From UBA10348 sp002469915 (lineage in GTDB: Bacteria; Bacteroidota; Rhodothermia; Rhodothermales; UBA10348): DNA of 64,000 nucleotides. The stretch covers positions 60,556-124,555 of the forward strand of contig JAQWHM010000002.1 in NCBI GenBank assembly GCA_029249345.1. The letters are read 5' to 3'. Of this stretch, positions 32,305 through 41,639 are shown piece by piece (position 1 is the first letter of the stretch; every line of letters starts with the position of its first letter). A program made the translations under genes and the position numbers. The notes below the pieces were generated by a model. It did no database searches, was not told where the DNA came from, and saw only the letters and a list, made by a program, of their open reading frames with translations.

Positions 32305-35061
32305 CTGTCCTTCCCTAAAAAAACATATCTCCATCAACAGATCATTCAGGCCTTATCGGCTAAAGATGATGCTGCTGATCTGAAGATTCTTGTCGCACCG
32401 GGATCCTATGCCGCAACGGAAATCCGGATATCTCTGGCGCGGATGGGCTTTTCAGTCATGAATTTCGAGGCCGTCACTCCATCTGGACTTGCTCGGCACA
32501 TTTGGCGGGCTTTGCACCCTGAGGAAGCTAGCAAACTGCTGACCAATCAACAGATTGACTTCATTCTCGGGTTTCTGTCTGAAGCTGTTGAAGTAGAAGA
32601 AACCGAGCTACTTAAGAAATCAATTTCTGCAGTGCGGGAGTCTATCCTTCAGGATCGAGCTGCAGGCACACCGGTTGCGGAGTTGCACAGGCAAGCCGGG
32701 ACTAATTTTCAAAAGGCTTATGTCAGTGTTTTTGAGGCCTATCAAGGGTATTTAAAGGAGTATGACCTCTTAGACTCGGTCGACGTTATGGCGGCGGCTC
32801 TGGATGGAGTGGGCGCTTTTGTTGCTCAGCGGCATGTAGGTTCACTTCTTGTTGTTGGAGAACCTAATCTTTCTTTCGCCGATGCTCAATTAATTGAGCG
32901 TTTGGGGCAAGCTGTCCGTAAACATCATGTGCTTCCGCGAAAGGAGGAAGAACCAGAGCCCACTCATGTCGAAAACCAACCAGCAGTTCTCGTTGCTCCG
33001 ACCAGAAGGGAAGAGATAAGAATGGTATTGGTCCATATCCTAGAACAGCAGATTCCTTTCGACCGGATCGAAATCGCTGTTTCTCCCGGAAGCCCGCATG
33101 AATCCGAACTCCTAATTGCTTGTCGCCGGTTTGGGATTCCCATCCAATATCCCGGCAAGAATACTGCGTTACCCATGCAAACGGGTCATAGTATCCAGTT
33201 TTTTTGTGAATGGATTCTCAGTGGTCAAAGTCCGGATGCCTTGGTTCGATTCCTTCGAGAAGGGTTATTGCGTTCGGACCTCTTAGACGTATCTGCAATA
33301 GATGTAGCGACGGCTTTAGAAGCCTTTCCAATACATCCCTCTGCTGTTTATCGTCCCGGCTTTCTGGCGTCGCTGTATGAAAAGGCGTCATCAAGAAATA
33401 TTCGGAAGCAGCACTTGACCGCGTTAGTACATCTGCTCAAGCGGCTGGAACACCACATGCCTGCTAATTTCGTACGTCCGGAAGAGTTTGGTACCTGTTT
33501 GGCAGCGTTTCTTGAGGAGATTACCCATTGTGAGGTGCATCCTGATACGATGGAATCGTACAGCCGGTTGTTGGTTGATTCTCGACTCCCAAAGTCACAA
33601 AGATCTTGGGTTGCTTCCAGCATATTAGCCGATGGCTCCAAGGTTCAATCAGCTGGTAGCACTGGACTGAAAATCGTATCGCTTACTGAAGCCGGTTATG
33701 GCACAGCGCAACGCGTGTACGTTCCTGGTATGGATGATGGTACTGAGGATGGCTCAAAAAGTGGCGATCAATCCAAATCCATCGTCTCTGAACATCATGT
33801 TCAAGATCCTGAACAATCATCGCTTCGTAAAAGGGTGGAGGGACTTTGTAGTCGGCTGGGCGCAGATCTGGTACTTTCGGCCAGCACGTACGACGTAGCG
33901 GGTGGTCGTCCCCTTTTTCCCAATGCTGCGTTTATTGAGCTCTCAGGCGATAATGCATTCGTGCCCGCAGCCCGAGACATGCCCTTGGATGATGGAGAGC
34001 GAGATGCGACCGGGCTGTATTCGCCAGATCGGTCTGTGTATTCAAATTTATTGCGTGGTGCATCGGCATATGAAGCACGGCATTCTGAACGTTGGACAGC
34101 TTATGATGGCGTGCTTTCTCTGGAGGATCCGTTGGAACGAGATGTTTGGTCTCCGTCGCAATTAGAATTGATTGGGCAATGTCCCTTCAAATACTTTCTT
34201 AGAAAAGTGTTAAAAGTGAAAGTGCCTGAGATATCTGAGGAAATGTGGATTGACAAGAGGGAAGAGGGCAACGTACTTCATGACCTATTCGAGGCGCACG
34301 TCAAAGCCCGACTCGCTAATAAAAGCGATCTCTCTGAACAGGCAGAGGCTGAGATGTTGGATCGCTTATCCGAGCAAATAATCGAATTTGCTGCCGTTTC
34401 GGGTATCTCCGCTGAAACTGAAATACACGCCAAAATTGAAGAACTGGCACATGCTATTCGGCTTTATTTTCGAAAAGAACGTCGTGAGTCCTCTCAACGC
34501 ACACCTAGATCGGCCGAGTTCGGGTTTGGGTCTCATCCGGATTCAGACGCCCCTCCATTTGAACTGAGTACAGGGGACAGTTCTTTAAGACTGTCGGGAA
34601 GGGTAGATCGCGTAGATACGACTTCAGACGGCTCACTCGTGATAGTAGATTACAAGAGCGGAAGCGCCGAAGGGTATGCGCCACATGACCTTGCTGGAAT
34701 GAAATCGAAAATGCAATGGGCGTTGTATGCGCTCATGGTGGCTGAACACGAGCAATTGCCGGTAGAGTGGTCAGAGTACTTTTTCAGTTCTTTGAAGGCT
34801 GGAGGGCTCGTTAGCAGGATGGCTCCGATGCCGAAAGAGGAAGTCGAACGCCTGGTTCGCGATCTTTCAAAACGGTACAAGGATGGCGCATTTGTGCAGG
34901 CTGCTGGGTCTTCTGAGTGCACCTACTGCAGTTTCAAGGATGTATGTGGTGACCTTTCGAAACGAAAAGCGCGTCTCAAAGAAAAATTTGAGGCCCCCGA
35001 TGGAGACCTACAAGGAATCTATTCAAACTGGTCATACAGCTCTAAATGGATTCAGTCATGA
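32305..35061 (+). CDS. addB: AddB-like PD-(D/E)XK nuclease with iron-sulfur cysteines
   Basis: A recombination nuclease of the AddB/RexB class. The in-frame ATG at 32443 leaves out a conserved-looking start (DLKILVAPGSYAATEIRISLARMG), so translation probably begins further up; the only candidate is CTG at 32305, with AGGAAG 8 bases before it, giving 918 residues. The frame has a stop at 32299. The C-terminal nuclease has QCPFKYFLRK (first Fe-S Cys), RVDRVDTT...VIVDYKSG (catalytic Asp and DYK) and ECTYCSFKDVCGD (three more Cys). With AddA it would resect double-strand breaks. It overlaps addA by up to 16 bp. Confidence 0.85.
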   Translation: MSFPKKTYLHQQIIQALSAKDDAADLKILVAPGSYAATEIRISLARMGFSVMNFEAVTPSGLARHIWRALHPEEASKLLTNQQIDFILGFLSEAVEVEETELLKKSISAVRESILQDRAAGTPVAELHRQAGTNFQKAYVSVFEAYQGYLKEYDLLDSVDVMAAALDGVGAFVAQRHVGSLLVVGEPNLSFADAQLIERLGQAVRKHHVLPRKEEEPEPTHVENQPAVLVAPTRREEIRMVLVHILEQQIPFDRIEIAVSPGSPHESELLIACRRFGIPIQYPGKNTALPMQTGHSIQFFCEWILSGQSPDALVRFLREGLLRSDLLDVSAIDVATALEAFPIHPSAVYRPGFLASLYEKASSRNIRKQHLTALVHLLKRLEHHMPANFVRPEEFGTCLAAFLEEITHCEVHPDTMESYSRLLVDSRLPKSQRSWVASSILADGSKVQSAGSTGLKIVSLTEAGYGTAQRVYVPGMDDGTEDGSKSGDQSKSIVSEHHVQDPEQSSLRKRVEGLCSRLGADLVLSASTYDVAGGRPLFPNAAFIELSGDNAFVPAARDMPLDDGERDATGLYSPDRSVYSNLLRGASAYEARHSERWTAYDGVLSLEDPLERDVWSPSQLELIGQCPFKYFLRKVLKVKVPEISEEMWIDKREEGNVLHDLFEAHVKARLANKSDLSEQAEAEMLDRLSEQIIEFAAVSGISAETEIHAKIEELAHAIRLYFRKERRESSQRTPRSAEFGFGSHPDSDAPPFELSTGDSSLRLSGRVDRVDTTSDGSLVIVDYKSGSAEGYAPHDLAGMKSKMQWALYALMVAEHEQLPVEWSEYFFSSLKAGGLVSRMAPMPKEEVERLVRDLSKRYKDGAFVQAAGSSECTYCSFKDVCGDLSKRKARLKEKFEAPDGDLQGIYSNWSYSSKWIQS

Positions 35062-38000
35062 CCGCAATCAACCCCAAGCATACCGTTCCAGTTGACGAAC
35101 CAATTCGATGCCTACTTCGAGGTAGTCGTGACTTTACGGTTCCGATTAGTTCGGATATGGACTTTGTACCGAACAAAACCATCATTGTCAGGGCCGGCGC
35201 TGGTTCCGGAAAAACAACGGTTTTGGTAAAGCGCATGTTATCCCTTCTTCGCGGCGGTTCAGCGCCCGATGAAATAGTGGCCATCACGTTCACCAAAAAA
35301 GCGGCCGGTGAACTAAGGCAGCGGTTTTTTGAGGGCTTAATGAAAGCTCAGCGCCACGTTGAAGAGCGTATTCAGTCAGATTCTGAGGAAAGTGCTGCTT
35401 TATGGGCTCAGGAGAAAGAACGATTAGATGAAGCCGTGCGTCATGCTGAGGACGTATTTATTGGCACCATTCATTCGTTTTGCGCGCGTCTGCTAAGGCA
35501 AAGGGCCCTTTCAATGGGGCTTCCCGCCGACTTCGAGCAAATAGACGATCGCGACGAAGAAAGACTCCGGCTTGAGTTTTGGAATTCCTTCATGGAAGCA
35601 GCCGAGGGCGATGGTAGAGACACTTTAAGAACGCTAAAAAAGGCAGAAATTCCGTCAAGCGCCCTATTTGATCTCTTCGGGGTTCTTTCTGGAAATTCAA
35701 CAGTCCAGTTTGAGGGGTCAGGCTCTATCAAACCGTCTTCCGAGGGGGTATTCCAAACCCTTAAAGACTATTTGAACGTTCTAGAACCTCTTTTACCCGA
35801 ATATCGGAAAAAGGACGCATTGCTTTCCGCCCTACTCTCCATTCTAAACCTGATGGAGAGCGGAGATCAAACCGATCCGTTTTTTCAAGTTCATCTCCTC
35901 AAGTTGCTAAAGAAGGCATACAAGGATTCTGACAATCCAGAATTTGCCGTCACTCTAAATTCCTGGGGTGCTTCCAAGAGTGCGGGCCATACGTTGGCCG
36001 GACAATTGAAGAAGGGAAAAGAAGAACTGGGCAAGAATCGCTCGTTGCTTGAGTTCGTGGGCTCAGATGTAATGCCGTTCGTTGAGAAATGGGAAGAGTG
36101 GATCAACGATATGGCTCTCAATTTTGCCGGAGTAGCCGTCGATGCGTATCGGAAGATGCGGTTCGCATCCGGGAAACTGACTTATGAGGACCTACTGACG
36201 GAGTCCATGCGTCTGCTGAAGGAAGATGCTGTTTCTCGGTCTCATTTTCAGGAAAAATACCGCCATATTCTGGTCGATGAATTTCAGGACACGGATCCAG
36301 TCCAGGCGGCGATGCTGTTCTATTTGTGCAGCATCGATCCAGATCAAAAAGATTGGTCTGAATCCACGCTCATACCTGGTCGGCTTTTTCTCGTGGGAGA
36401 TGACAAGCAGTCTATTTATCGTTTCAGAAAGGCAGATTTCCAAGCGTTTCATTTGGTTAGAGAAAGTATTCGGAAACAGAATGGATTAGATCTCAAACTG
36501 TCGGTCAACTTTAGGTCAGATGAGCGTATTTGTAATTGGATTAATCGCACGGTGTCTGGTCTATTCACTGCGCAGGACGCACCTTTTCAGGCACCTTGGG
36601 AAGATTTGAATGCTTGGAAGGGACGCTTGCCAGATGAACTCGCGCCAGATGAACCTGCAATAGTCACGATTCGCATGGGCGATTTGCGCTACGTTCCGAA
36701 AGAGCCCCGATTGATAGCAGAATGTCATGCTTTTTCAGAGCATATATCACGTCTTCGAGCTTCTTCAGGTCTCAAATTCGAGGATTTTCTGATCCTAGTG
36801 CGCACAGCGTCCAATATTCCTTTTTATGTATCTCAACTGAGTCGCGCAGGAATTCCTGTAGGGGTAACCGGTGGTGCGGCGTCAAAGATGTCGGATGCGT
36901 TGGTTTTGATTAGCGACGTCTTGCGTTGTCTGTATGATCCCAATAATGGTGTGGCTCTCGTTGCGACGCTACGAAGCAGACTGTTCGGAGTGAGTGATCA
37001 GGACTTGTTCGACTATGTATCTGCCGGATACCAACTGGAGGCATTAGTCGAAGCGCAAGAGGAAGGTCCTGCGCACCTTGCTCGTTCGGCGGAGCTGCTA
37101 CGGAAAGCGCGAACATGTTTATTCGAACTGGCTCCTGCCGATGCATTTGAGCGTGTGATGGTGCTTATCGGCCTCGAAAGCGCCATGCAATTAGCTGAGG
37201 AGCCTGATCTTGCTAAAGGCATGATGCTCAAGGTCGGAGCCATGTTTAGAGACTGGCAGCAGCAGGGCTACACCATTGGCCGCTGCGTAGAGGAATTGGA
37301 ATTATACAGGCGGGAAACGCTTAAGATGGAAGCTTTTTCTGCCAGTGCACCCATGGGGAATAGTGTTCGGATCATGACGGTGCATCAAGCCAAGGGTTTG
37401 CAGGCGGAAGTTGTTTTTTTAGCTGATCCGGGCTCAAAGCAATCTCATCCGGCCACTCTTCATACGTTGAGAGATGGACCGAATGTCTCGGGAAAGGCCG
37501 TATTGAAACGGAAATTTACATTTCGGAGCGAAATTCTGGCTCGACCTGCAGGATGGGCTCATGCTGAGGATTTGGAGAACCAGTTTTCTATCGCAGAAGA
37601 GATGCGTTTAATTTATGTCGCTTGTACGCGGGCTTGTCGACAACTCGTCATTTCAACGGGACAGGAGAAGTCTAAAAAGGGAATATGGGATCCATTGTAT
37701 GCAGCCCTGAGTGCTCCGGAAGTTGCTGTAATAACCCTTTCCTCTTCAGCAACGCCTGTTGTTGCAGCTCTTGATACAGAAGCTCCCGAAAAAGCACTTA
37801 CATTTGACGTTGCGCAACGGATTGCAGCGCTGTCGGAGCCAAGTATCAGGTTTCGACGTCCGAGTGAGAGCAAGCAAGAGGGGTCTTCAGCCCCATCTGG
37901 ACGGAAGGGGCCGGGTCAAAGTTTGGGCAAGGAGTTTGGGGCAGGTGTACATGCTCTTTTTGAATCAATTGTTGGTCTTCGAAAACAAAAGCCGGATGAA

Positions 38001-38423
38001 GCCGAGGTTAGGCGCCGAGCTGAGCAGGCGATTCGTTTTAGAGATATCCATTCTGCTCAAACGGAATTGATTAATACGGCCGTTGGCGCGGCTATGACCT
38101 TTCTTGAATCTGATTTATGGACTGAGTTAGAACAGGCTCAACGAGTCCTTACTGAAGTACCCTTCACGGTTCTGTACAGTGATTCCGGAATAGAAGAAGT
38201 AGTCAGTGGTGTTACCGACTTGGCCTTCCGAACGGATTCAGGGTGGACGATCGTAGACTATAAGACTGACAATGCGGGCGACGAGGAACTCGTCGCCCGC
38301 CATTCGGCTCAGGTCACAGAATATGTAAAGGCATGGAAGCAGATTTTCCCGGATCAGAGGTGTGCTGGATACCTGTGGTCAACTCGTTCCGGGGCATACC
38401 TTCCGATAACGGAGATGGAATAG
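35046..38423 (+). CDS. addA: AddA-like UvrD helicase-nuclease
   Basis: A 1125-residue superfamily 1 helicase. Walker A AGAGSGKTTVLVKR is at 50-63, Walker B is HILVDEFQDTDPVQ, followed by VGDDKQSIYRFRKAD, the motif VRIMTVHQAKGLQAE and MRLIYVACTRA. The C-terminal domain is a RecB-type nuclease (VSGVTDLAFRTDSG, then VDYKTD). With AddB it forms the helicase-nuclease that processes broken DNA ends for RecA. The start may instead be the ATG at 35058, which overlaps the addB stop as ATGA. A perfect hairpin (38274-38300) lies within the nuclease domain. Confidence 0.92.
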   Translation: MDSVMTAINPKHTVPVDEPIRCLLRGSRDFTVPISSDMDFVPNKTIIVRAGAGSGKTTVLVKRMLSLLRGGSAPDEIVAITFTKKAAGELRQRFFEGLMKAQRHVEERIQSDSEESAALWAQEKERLDEAVRHAEDVFIGTIHSFCARLLRQRALSMGLPADFEQIDDRDEERLRLEFWNSFMEAAEGDGRDTLRTLKKAEIPSSALFDLFGVLSGNSTVQFEGSGSIKPSSEGVFQTLKDYLNVLEPLLPEYRKKDALLSALLSILNLMESGDQTDPFFQVHLLKLLKKAYKDSDNPEFAVTLNSWGASKSAGHTLAGQLKKGKEELGKNRSLLEFVGSDVMPFVEKWEEWINDMALNFAGVAVDAYRKMRFASGKLTYEDLLTESMRLLKEDAVSRSHFQEKYRHILVDEFQDTDPVQAAMLFYLCSIDPDQKDWSESTLIPGRLFLVGDDKQSIYRFRKADFQAFHLVRESIRKQNGLDLKLSVNFRSDERICNWINRTVSGLFTAQDAPFQAPWEDLNAWKGRLPDELAPDEPAIVTIRMGDLRYVPKEPRLIAECHAFSEHISRLRASSGLKFEDFLILVRTASNIPFYVSQLSRAGIPVGVTGGAASKMSDALVLISDVLRCLYDPNNGVALVATLRSRLFGVSDQDLFDYVSAGYQLEALVEAQEEGPAHLARSAELLRKARTCLFELAPADAFERVMVLIGLESAMQLAEEPDLAKGMMLKVGAMFRDWQQQGYTIGRCVEELELYRRETLKMEAFSASAPMGNSVRIMTVHQAKGLQAEVVFLADPGSKQSHPATLHTLRDGPNVSGKAVLKRKFTFRSEILARPAGWAHAEDLENQFSIAEEMRLIYVACTRACRQLVISTGQEKSKKGIWDPLYAALSAPEVAVITLSSSATPVVAALDTEAPEKALTFDVAQRIAALSEPSIRFRRPSESKQEGSSAPSGRKGPGQSLGKEFGAGVHALFESIVGLRKQKPDEAEVRRRAEQAIRFRDIHSAQTELINTAVGAAMTFLESDLWTELEQAQRVLTEVPFTVLYSDSGIEEVVSGVTDLAFRTDSGWTIVDYKTDNAGDEELVARHSAQVTEYVKAWKQIFPDQRCAGYLWSTRSGAYLPITEME

Positions 38424-38424
38424 C

Positions 38425-39783
38425 ATGGTATTAGAACTAGCATACGGTTTGGGAGGTCTATCGCTTGGAGCGGGGTTGGTGTACCTCATCCAAAAAGCAA
38501 AAATTGCCGCACTCGAAGCCAGCAGCCACGAGCTAAGAGCTTCACGCGATGTCGCAGTTTCTGAATTGGAAGAGATTCGGATTTCGCATGCAGCCCTAAG
38601 GGAGGAGTTTGCCGGAGTTACCGCGGCAAGAAAGCAGGAAATAAAGGGTTGGGAGGAGAAGCAGCAGGCTCTCGTGCAGGCCCAGGAAGAACTCATGCAG
38701 CAATTCGATGCGCTTTCGAGAAAGGCGCTCGATATGAATAGTAAGACCTTTTTGGATCTGGCTAAGACCCAGGTCGAGAAGATGATTACTAAAGTGGATG
38801 ACAAGGACGAAAAGAGAAAGGTAGAGATGCAAAAGCTCGTCGATCCGTTGTCAAAGACGCTCAAGGAAGTAAGTGATCATGTTCGAGAAGTGGAAAAGCA
38901 GCGTGATCAAGCCTATTCATCGCTTACTGAACAGGTAAAGGGTTTGTCTGAGGCCCAGAAAGAGATTAAGAAGGAGGCAAGCAACTTAGTCAAAGCGCTT
39001 AGAAAACCGTCCGTTAGAGGGCGTTGGGGAGAAATTCAGCTCAAGCGTGTCGTAGAAATGGCCGGATTAGTGGATCATTGTGACTTTGAGGAGCAACACT
39101 CGATTAACACCGATCATGGCAGATTGCGGCCCGATATGATTGTGCATCTTCCGGGAAATAAAATCATCGTGGTAGACGCAAAAGCGCCATTGGAAGCCTA
39201 CTTGGAAGCTGTGGAGGCCGAATCAGAAGATGCGCGTGAGGAGCAGATGATTCGACATGCCAAACATGTTCGGACCCATGTTACTCAACTCGCTGCCAAA
39301 TCCTATCAGGACCAGTTTGAAACAACACCCGACATGGTTGTCCTGTTTCTACCTGGTGAGTCCTTCTTTTATGCTGCCCTTCAACACGATCCTGCTCTGA
39401 TTGAATACGGCGCTTCAAACAACGTAATCATTGCTACACCAACCACCTTGATTGCTCTACTTAGGGCGGTCTCTTATGGGTGGCGTCAGGAGCAGATAGC
39501 CGAGAACGCGCTTAAAATATCTCGCTTGGGTCAAGAACTCTATGACCGGCTCAGTACAATGGCCGACCATGTAGGAAAAGTAGGCAAGGGACTTACCTCT
39601 GCGGTAACCAGTTACAACAAAGCTGTTGCATCCATGGAAAGTCGCGTGCTAGTATCAGCTAGAAAGTTCAAAGAGTTGGGCACGGCTTCATCCAGTGAGT
39701 TGAAAGAAGTCCTTCCGTTGGAAGCTATTCCAAGGCAGGTGGAAACGCCAGAAAGCGCGAACCCAGCCTCTGCAGAGCACTAA
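38425..39783 (+). CDS. rmuC: DNA recombination protein RmuC
   Basis: A 452-residue protein starting one base after the addA stop. An N-terminal membrane anchor (about 1-24) is followed by a long coiled coil (about 28-185, rich in Lys, Glu and Gln). The RmuC nuclease-like domain is at 190-400: RGRWGEIQLKRVVEMAGL, NKIIVVDAKAPLEAY, VVLFLPGESFFYAAL, IIATPTTLIALLRAV. RmuC limits inversions and rearrangements at repeats. Its tight linkage to addAB suggests that break repair and control of rearrangement are expressed together. It ends 7 bases before the convergent desaturase. Confidence 0.92.
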   Translation: MVLELAYGLGGLSLGAGLVYLIQKAKIAALEASSHELRASRDVAVSELEEIRISHAALREEFAGVTAARKQEIKGWEEKQQALVQAQEELMQQFDALSRKALDMNSKTFLDLAKTQVEKMITKVDDKDEKRKVEMQKLVDPLSKTLKEVSDHVREVEKQRDQAYSSLTEQVKGLSEAQKEIKKEASNLVKALRKPSVRGRWGEIQLKRVVEMAGLVDHCDFEEQHSINTDHGRLRPDMIVHLPGNKIIVVDAKAPLEAYLEAVEAESEDAREEQMIRHAKHVRTHVTQLAAKSYQDQFETTPDMVVLFLPGESFFYAALQHDPALIEYGASNNVIIATPTTLIALLRAVSYGWRQEQIAENALKISRLGQELYDRLSTMADHVGKVGKGLTSAVTSYNKAVASMESRVLVSARKFKELGTASSSELKEVLPLEAIPRQVETPESANPASAEH

Positions 39784-39790
39784 GTTGATA

Positions 39791-40957
39791 CTATGCTAAG
39801 GCTACAGCAAGTCTTGACTCCGGTGACTCTAGGATCAAGTGGCACATGGCTTTCCACTCGTCCATTTCATTTTCGATAGATGTTCGAACGTCATTGATAC
39901 GCACTTTCAAGGCTTCGACCTCTTCATTACCAGTATGCTTCATCTTCTGGTATTTGTCCGAAGCTGTTTTCAACACGTTCAGGTTGTTTGTTAAGGAGGC
40001 TGCTGACTCTTCGACTCGGGAAATCCACCCCTCATGGTCGAATGAAAATGAAAGCTCACGAAGACGCTCTACCATCAAAAAACGATCTGCGGCTACCAGT
40101 TTTCGTTTGATGGTTATTTTATTCACCTTCTTGAGATTCTTGGTCAGCCCAACTTTGCTCAAAAACCAGATGATGTATTTAGGGGGGTCAAACTGATACC
40201 AACGGATGCCGTTTCTATAGTCTCCTGCAAATGTATGGTGGTAGTTGTGATACCCTTCACCGAACGTCAAGAACGCCAGAATGAAGTTGTTCACGGCTGT
40301 ATGCTCTGTGGAATACGGTTGCGATCCCCACATGTGTGCCAGTGAGTTAATAAACCAGGTACAGTGATGCACGATGAACATCCGAAGTAATGTCCCTAGC
40401 ACAAAAGCGCCCAAAATATCTCCGGTGAACGCCCAAACAGTCCCAAAAAAGATCAGGTTCACAAGGACCATCCAGTAGCCATAGAAATTGTGATGGAGTC
40501 TCAGGGCAGGACGAGCCATCAGGTCATGAATGACCCTTTGGTTGGGCTCAGGACGCTTTTTGAACATCCACAGCATGTGGGAGTGCCAAAAACCATCAGG
40601 AGCGCTGTATGGATCCAATTCAGTGTCTACATGGCGGTGGTGAAGACGGTGGTCGTGTGACCAAGAGAATACGGAGCCTTCGGTGGCAAGCGTTCCGAAA
40701 AAGACCAACACAGACTCAATAACAGGATGAGTTGTGAACGTCTTATGCGCATACAAACGATGGTAGCCCATGGTAATGGCCATCAGGCAGACGGCGATAC
40801 CACCAACGGTCCACCAGATCAATTCAGACGATGGCGTCTGTCTGACTAAATAGATGGGAAGTAGGGCGAAAAGAAGGAGGTGGTAACCTGCTAGGAATAA
40901 CGTATTTGTCCAGTCAATGGACCAGGAGCGCGCTGATGCGCTATCTACATTTGGCAT
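39791..40957 (-). CDS. membrane fatty-acid desaturase (delta-9 type)
   Basis: A 388-residue protein with four or so membrane spans and the three His boxes of acyl-CoA/acyl-lipid desaturases: HRLYAH (66-71), HDHRLHHRH (101-109, the HRxHH box) and HNYHH (237-241). These bind the di-iron centre that puts a double bond into fatty acyl chains. The C-terminal 110 residues are unusual: charged and helical (VEALKVRINDVRTSIENEMDEWK), probably coiled-coil, and beyond the usual end of the family. The start at 40957 gives a short polar N-terminus. It has no same-strand partner close by. Confidence 0.88.
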   Translation of the reverse strand: MPNVDSASARSWSIDWTNTLFLAGYHLLLFALLPIYLVRQTPSSELIWWTVGGIAVCLMAITMGYHRLYAHKTFTTHPVIESVLVFFGTLATEGSVFSWSHDHRLHHRHVDTELDPYSAPDGFWHSHMLWMFKKRPEPNQRVIHDLMARPALRLHHNFYGYWMVLVNLIFFGTVWAFTGDILGAFVLGTLLRMFIVHHCTWFINSLAHMWGSQPYSTEHTAVNNFILAFLTFGEGYHNYHHTFAGDYRNGIRWYQFDPPKYIIWFLSKVGLTKNLKKVNKITIKRKLVAADRFLMVERLRELSFSFDHEGWISRVEESAASLTNNLNVLKTASDKYQKMKHTGNEEVEALKVRINDVRTSIENEMDEWKAMCHLILESPESRLAVALA

Positions 40958-41085
40958 GTGTCGCGGCGTAATGCCGTGTTCGAATGTTGAGTCGAATCAA
41001 GAGGCGTAAAGACCCCTAAAGATAAATCACATTCCGCTACAGACAAAACAAATCAAAGGTGCATTTAGAAAGGCCCGATTTTGGC

Positions 41086-41193
41086 CTAATACGCGCCTGA
41101 AGATCGCGTTACGGCGCTCAATGTTCTGACCAGAATGACAATATCGAGCCAAATAGACCAGTTTCGGATGTAGTAGGAATCAAACTGCTCCAT
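41086..41193 (-). pseudogene. C-terminal remnant of a bacterial sugar transferase
   Basis: This 35-codon frame ends in TAG at 41086 and encodes MEQFDSYYIRNWSIWLD, then ILVRTLSAVTRSSGAY. That is the usual end of undecaprenyl-phosphate sugar transferases (WcaJ/EpsE type), where DxYYIxNWSxxxDxxILxxT and a final GAY are conserved. The membrane and catalytic parts are absent. Immediately upstream, in another frame, is the start of a UDP-glucuronate decarboxylase-like gene, so both are cut at one junction. Confidence 0.65.
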
Positions 41194-41438
41194 GCCATCG
41201 GTACCAACATATAGTCAAAATCCGTTCCCACGTCTAGCTGCGCAGAAATGTCCTGATGCAGAAACGTGAAGTCTGTACGATCCAATAAGTGGTCCACATT
41301 TTCAAGACGGCCCGTTAACAGGTTATCTACGCAGGTAACTCTGTGACCATCTTCGAGAAAGCGTTCACAAAGATGAGAGCCAATAAAACCGGCCCCGCCA
41401 GCTATAAGCGTATGAGGGCGAGAGGGTTGCGCCACCAT
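41118..41438 (-). pseudogene. N-terminal remnant of UDP-glucuronate decarboxylase/epimerase
   Basis: From the ATG at 41438 the frame gives about 75 residues that match the start of an extended short-chain dehydrogenase: the NAD motif LIAGGAGFIGSHLCERFLEDG, then VTCVDNLLTGRLENVDHLL and FTFLHQDISAQLD. The residues line up best with UDP-glucuronate decarboxylase or dTDP-glucose dehydratase relatives. After FDYML the family sequence stops and the frame runs 33 codons through foreign sequence to a stop at 41118. The sugar-binding and catalytic YxxxK parts are missing, so no enzyme is made. Confidence 0.75.
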
Positions 41439-41639
41439 TGGATTAGCGATTTGAATGATATGGTTAGTTAAAGTTGCTACATCACGCCCAAGTGGGCTTA
41501 ACAGAAGCATTCCTTTGTTTTATCGACCGGAGCTGCAGTAACTAAACCGCTAAATCACGCTGTTTGCAGAGTGAGAGAAACTGTGTAGTGCTTTCCCTTA
41601 CATTAAGAGGATAAAAAGACCTACATATCGGAAAATTCT

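Noticed and set aside
32195..32383. 62-codon frame before addB
   Set aside because: It crosses the 30-bp palindrome and overlaps the addB N-terminal coding sequence in another frame; its product has no recognisable features.
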